A stretch of 44,080 nt of DNA, taken from positions 1 to 44,080 of the forward strand of contig JAILAF010000008.1 in NCBI GenBank assembly GCA_024681775.1, given 5' to 3'. Below are positions 40,992 through 44,080 of this stretch, piece by piece. Both the position numbers and the translations under genes were made by a program. This stretch comes from Lachnospiraceae bacterium (GTDB lineage Bacteria; Bacillota; Clostridia; Lachnospirales; Lachnospiraceae). Each line of letters begins with the position of its first letter. Position 1 is the first letter of the stretch. The notes under the pieces were generated by a model that worked only from the letters and a program-made list of their open reading frames with translations, ran no database searches and was not told the DNA's origin.

Positions 40992-43403
40992 CTACTTTAC
41001 AACGATATTGACGAGTCTGCCGGGGACATAGATCTCCTTCACGATGGTGCCGGTGATCTTGCCTGCAGCGGCTTCCTTCGCCATGGAAATGGCGGTCGCC
41101 TGATCCACATCTCTGGGTGCTTCGAAGGTGGCACGGAGCTTGCCGTTTACCTGGACTGCCAGAGTGACGGTATCCTCCACGCACTTCTCCTCGGAGTACT
41201 CGGGCCACTGTGCCGCATAGATCCGGCCTTCAAAGCCGCGGAGCTGCCACAGTTCCTCGGTGATGTGGGGTGCCACGGGGTTCAGGAGCAGCAGGAAGGT
41301 GCGGTACTCACCCTTCGTGATCTCGCCCTTCTTGGTAAATTCATTCAGCAGGGTCATGAGCTGTGCGATGCCGGTATTGTACTTCAGGGTCTCGAAATCG
41401 CCGCTGACCTTGCGGATGGTCTGATGGACCTTCGCCTCCAGATCGGCGCTGTATGCATCGCCGTCCTTACAGATATCCTGCAGTTTCCAGACTCTCTCCA
41501 GGAATCTGCGGCAGCCCTTTACGCCGTCCTCGCTCCAGGCAGCCGCCTGATCGAAGGCACCGATGAACATCTCGTAGGTGCGCAGGGTATCTGCGCCGTA
41601 CTCATTTACGATATCGTCGGGATTGACCACATTGCCGCGGGACTTGCTCATCTTCTCGCCGTTCTCGCCCAGGATCATGCCGTGGCTGGTGCGCTTTGCA
41701 TAGGGCTCGGGGGTGGGAACCACCTTCTGGTCATAGAGGAACTTGTGCCAGAAACGGGAGTAGAGCAGGTGCAGGGTGGTATGCTCCATTCCGCCGTTGT
41801 ACCAGTCTACAGGGAGCCAGTATTTCAGGGCCTCGGGAGAAGCCAGCGCCTTGTCGTTCTTCGGATCCGTATAGCGCAGGAAGTACCAGGAAGAACCTGC
41901 CCACTGGGGCATGGTATCGGTCTCACGCTTTGCGGGGCCACCACAGCAGGGGCAAGTGACATTCACCCAGCTGTCCATGGCTGCCAGAGGGGACTCGCCG
42001 TTGTCGGTGGGCATGTAGCTCTCCACCTCGGGAAGTTCCAGAGGAAGCTCCTCTTCCTTCAGCGGCACGAAGCCGCACTTGTCGCAGTGAATTATGGGAA
42101 TGGGCTCACCCCAGTATCTCTGACGGGAGAAGACCCAGTCTCTGAGTTTGAAATTCACCTTGGCATGGCCGATGCCCTTCTCTTCCAGGAACTCGATGAT
42201 CTTCTTCTTCGCATCCGCCACGGAGAGACCGTTCAGGAAGCCGGAGTTCACCAGGGTTCCGGAGACCACATCGGTATAGACCTGCTCGGTTACGGGCACG
42301 GGGCTGCCGGCCACCACTTCGATGATGGGAAGGCCGAACTTCTTGGCAAATTCCCAGTCTCTGTCATCGTGGGCGGGCACAGCCATGATAGCGCCGGTGC
42401 CGTAGCTCATGAGGACATAATCGGAGATCCAGATGGGGATCCGGGTATCGTTCACGGGATTGACCGCCTTCAGGCCCTTGATCTCCACGCCGGTCTTCTC
42501 CTTGGAGAGCTCGGAGCGCTCGAAATCGGACTTCCGGGCAGCTGCCTCGCGGTAAGCCATGATCTCGTCCCAGTTCTCGATGGAATCCTTGTACTTGTCG
42601 ATGTAAGGATGCTCGGGGCTCATGACCATGTAGGTGGCGCCGAAGAGGGTATCGGGACGGGTGGTGTAGACCGTGAGCTTATCCTCGGTGCCGTCCAGTG
42701 CAAAATCCACCTCCGCACCGGTGCTCTTGCCGATCCAGTTCTTCTGCTGGGTGGCGATCCGCTCCACGTAGTCCACTCCATCCAGGCCGGAAATGAGCTT
42801 GTCCGCATACTCGGTGATCTTCAGCATCCACTGGCTCTTCACCTTGCGGACCACGGGCGCACCGCAGCGCTCGCATTTTCCGTCCACGACCTCCTCGTTT
42901 GCCAGACCTACTTTACAGGAAGTGCACCAGTTGATGGGCATCTCGGTCTTGTAGGCAAGACCTGCCTTGAAGAGCTGCAGGAAGATCCACTGGGTCCAGT
43001 GATAGTACCCGGGATCGGTGGTATTGATCTCACGCTCCCAGTCGAAGGAATAGCCCAGGGAATGGAGCTGCTCCTTGAAGCGGGCCACATTGCTCTTCGT
43101 CACGATCTTCGGGTGGATGTGATTTTTGATGGCGTAATTCTCGGTGGGCAGTCCGAACGCATCCCAGCCCATGGGATACAGCACGTTATATCCCTGCATG
43201 CGGCGCTTTCTGGCCACGATATCCAGGGCGGTATAAGGTCTGGGATGGCCCACATGCAGTCCCTGTCCGCTGGGATAGGGGAACTCTACCAGGGCATAAA
43301 ACTTCGGTTTGCTGAAATCATCCGAGGTCGCAAAGGCTCTCTCGTCGTCCCAGATCTTCTGCCATTTCGGCTCTACCTCATGATGATTGTAAAGTTCTGC
43401 CAT
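40992..43403 (-). CDS. leuS: Leucyl-tRNA synthetase
   Basis: An 803-residue class I aminoacyl-tRNA synthetase that charges tRNA-Leu. The start [14 protein letters not shown] at 43403 is set by AAGGAG 9 bases upstream; an ATG at 43442 would leave almost no leader after the promoter. The HIGH motif appears as HVGH (50-53) and KMSKS is intact (584-588). The zinc-1 module has CTSC and CERC pairs, a second pair reads CPCC, and an editing (CP1) domain lies between, with the threonine-rich [11 protein letters not shown] segment. The C-terminal anticodon-binding domain and the small tail domain (VQVNGKLR...[10 protein letters not shown]) are present. Length is normal for the family. It has its own promoter at 43459-43487 with a leader of about 50 bases, too short for a T-box. 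Confidence 0.98.
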   Translation of the reverse strand: MAELYNHHEVEPKWQKIWDDERAFATSDDFSKPKFYALVEFPYPSGQGLHVGHPRPYTALDIVARKRRMQGYNVLYPMGWDAFGLPTENYAIKNHIHPKIVTKSNVARFKEQLHSLGYSFDWEREINTTDPGYYHWTQWIFLQLFKAGLAYKTEMPINWCTSCKVGLANEEVVDGKCERCGAPVVRKVKSQWMLKITEYADKLISGLDGVDYVERIATQQKNWIGKSTGAEVDFALDGTEDKLTVYTTRPDTLFGATYMVMSPEHPYIDKYKDSIENWDEIMAYREAAARKSDFERSELSKEKTGVEIKGLKAVNPVNDTRIPIWISDYVLMSYGTGAIMAVPAHDDRDWEFAKKFGLPIIEVVAGSPVPVTEQVYTDVVSGTLVNSGFLNGLSVADAKKKIIEFLEEKGIGHAKVNFKLRDWVFSRQRYWGEPIPIIHCDKCGFVPLKEEELPLELPEVESYMPTDNGESPLAAMDSWVNVTCPCCGGPAKRETDTMPQWAGSSWYFLRYTDPKNDKALASPEALKYWLPVDWYNGGMEHTTLHLLYSRFWHKFLYDQKVVPTPEPYAKRTSHGMILGENGEKMSKSRGNVVNPDDIVNEYGADTLRTYEMFIGAFDQAAAWSEDGVKGCRRFLERVWKLQDICKDGDAYSADLEAKVHQTIRKVSGDFETLKYNTGIAQLMTLLNEFTKKGEITKGEYRTFLLLLNPVAPHITEELWQLRGFEGRIYAAQWPEYSEEKCVEDTVTLAVQVNGKLRATFEAPRDVDQATAISMAKEAAAGKITGTIVKEIYVPGRLVNIVVK

Positions 43404-43458
43404 GATTCCAAATCTCCTTCTGATTTTTACTTGAAACATCAAATTTCATTCAAATTTC

Positions 43459-43487
43459 ATTATAGAAAAATCCGGACCTGTTTTCAA
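43459..43487 (-). promoter_or_regulatory. Sigma-A type promoter of leuS and possibly the surface-protein operon
   Basis: On the minus strand TTGAAA (43482-43487, 5 of 6) and a perfect TATAAT (43459-43464) are exactly 17 bases apart. The -35 overlaps the stop codon of the preceding gene. Transcription would start near 43452. No terminator is seen between leuS, the sortase and the LRR genes, so this promoter could drive all of them. Confidence 0.8.
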
Positions 43488-44080
43488 TCCTTATCTTCTA
43501 TGGTATAGAGTTCGTAGCGCCCTTCGGATATCTCCGTATCCAGGTCCAGGAGGAGAAATCCGCCGTCTGCAGAAGCGCTCTCTCCGGCCTGCCCGGCAGC
43601 CTCTTCGGACTCGATCCCGATGGCGATCTGATACCCTGTCATCTCCTCCGGCTTCTCCACGGGGATCCGGAAAAGGGCGTGTAAGGAGGCTTCCGCCCCC
43701 TCGTAGAGCGCTCGCAGATCGATGTCCTGCTTCGCACGTTCAAGCACCTCTCCCTCCGGACTCAGCAGATAAAGACACACCGGCAGATCCCGGTAAACAG
43801 GAGCGACACCGATATTTTTCAGGGTCACCTCTGCGGTGATGGTACGCTTTACATCATCCCGCGTGAAGGTGCCTTCGGTCACGGTGTAGCGGTAGCCTAC
43901 CCTGCGCAGGATCTGCGGGATCGCCTCCTCCGTCACTTTCTTCAGACGCTTTGACGCATCGTCCTCCGCCCCATCATCGTGGGGGATCTTCGGTCCGATG
44001 AAGCTCATATGGGACGCCTCCAGAAGCTCCAGAGTCCGCTTTAAGTGCCGTCCCAGCATCTCCTCCATGGAGAGTGAGCT
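43484..44080 (-). CDS. C-terminal part of a DUF4832-like protein, cut by the right edge
   Basis: The frame is open to the window edge, so the visible 198 residues are the end of a longer protein. The ATG at 44068 is probably internal and has no good ribosome site. The visible part runs from a helical stretch (LKRTLELLEASHMSFIGP) through QILRRVGYRYTVTEG to a beta-sandwich (TAEVTLKNIGVAPVYRDLPVCLYL) and ends in short strands with an acidic Gly/Ala insert. The order L-G-Y-R-Y, then L.N.G.AP, then a beta domain resembles the C-terminus of DUF4832 proteins, often surface or carbohydrate-related proteins. That assignment rests on a few motifs only. It ends where the leuS promoter begins and is probably a separate unit. 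Confidence 0.55.
   Translation of the reverse strand, partial: SSLSMEEMLGRHLKRTLELLEASHMSFIGPKIPHDDGAEDDASKRLKKVTEEAIPQILRRVGYRYTVTEGTFTRDDVKRTITAEVTLKNIGVAPVYRDLPVCLYLLSPEGEVLERAKQDIDLRALYEGAEASLHALFRIPVEKPEEMTGYQIAIGIESEEAAGQAGESASADGGFLLLDLDTEISEGRYELYTIEDKD

Noticed and set aside
43404-43458. T-box riboswitch before leuS
   Set aside because: The promoter places the start near 43452, leaving about 50 bases of leader, and no T-box consensus or specifier hairpin is present.
40428-43508. Long plus-strand open frame opposite leuS and the sortase (over 1000 codons)
   Set aside because: It is a shadow of the two minus-strand genes, which have intact catalytic motifs; its translation has no family features and no ribosome site.

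Overview
The window looks like a chromosomal segment of an anaerobic Firmicute, most likely a Lachnospiraceae-type Clostridium relative. The evidence is a Gram-positive type IV pilus (T4P) locus with a PilM-PilN fusion and no secretin, BspA-type leucine-rich-repeat (LRR) surface proteins, a class B sortase, YfhO-family proteins, a DUF5057 protein and strong AGGAGG-type ribosome sites. Every gene I can support lies on the minus strand, so transcription runs from high to low coordinates. The long open frames on the plus strand are shadows of these genes. No gene-free stretch exceeds 300 bases; the longest is 101-320. I see no tRNA, rRNA, CRISPR array, insertion sequence or integrase.

In the direction of transcription, the right edge (44080-43484) holds the end of a DUF4832-like protein. 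A clear promoter (43459-43487) then leads leuS, followed at very short spacing by a class B sortase, a giant LRR protein with a sortase-like signal (SPKTA), a second LRR protein, a Y-family DNA polymerase and a YfhO-like membrane protein. The last three overlap or nearly touch. Next comes the pilus locus. pilB and pilC each have their own TTGACA promoter. They are followed by two tandem major pilins, the prepilin peptidase pilD, pilMN, pilO, four minor pilins (PilV/GspI-like, PilX/GspK-like, GspH-like and PilW/GspJ-like) and a 1574-residue secreted DUF5057 protein. Three of the four minor pilins are very large (519, about 817 and about 1200 residues). A strong hairpin then separates a glycosylation block: a GT-C membrane protein, a polyprenol-phosphate sugar synthase (GT2), a second GT-C protein and a second YfhO. 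A terminator, a promoter and another hairpin precede a gene running off the left edge.

Read together, the window is a cell-surface island. It encodes a T4P machine whose minor pilins have very large ectodomains and which ends in a candidate PilY1-like tip protein, two LRR adhesin-like proteins with a dedicated sortase, and lipid-linked-sugar glycosyltransferases that could decorate pili, surface proteins or wall polymers. The best candidate for something undescribed is the giant tip-complex module (7507-20488): four minor pilins in a GspH/I/J/K-like set plus a DUF5057 protein carrying an EF-hand-like loop. No PilT retraction ATPase is present here. All assignments come from reading the sequence; no database search was run.
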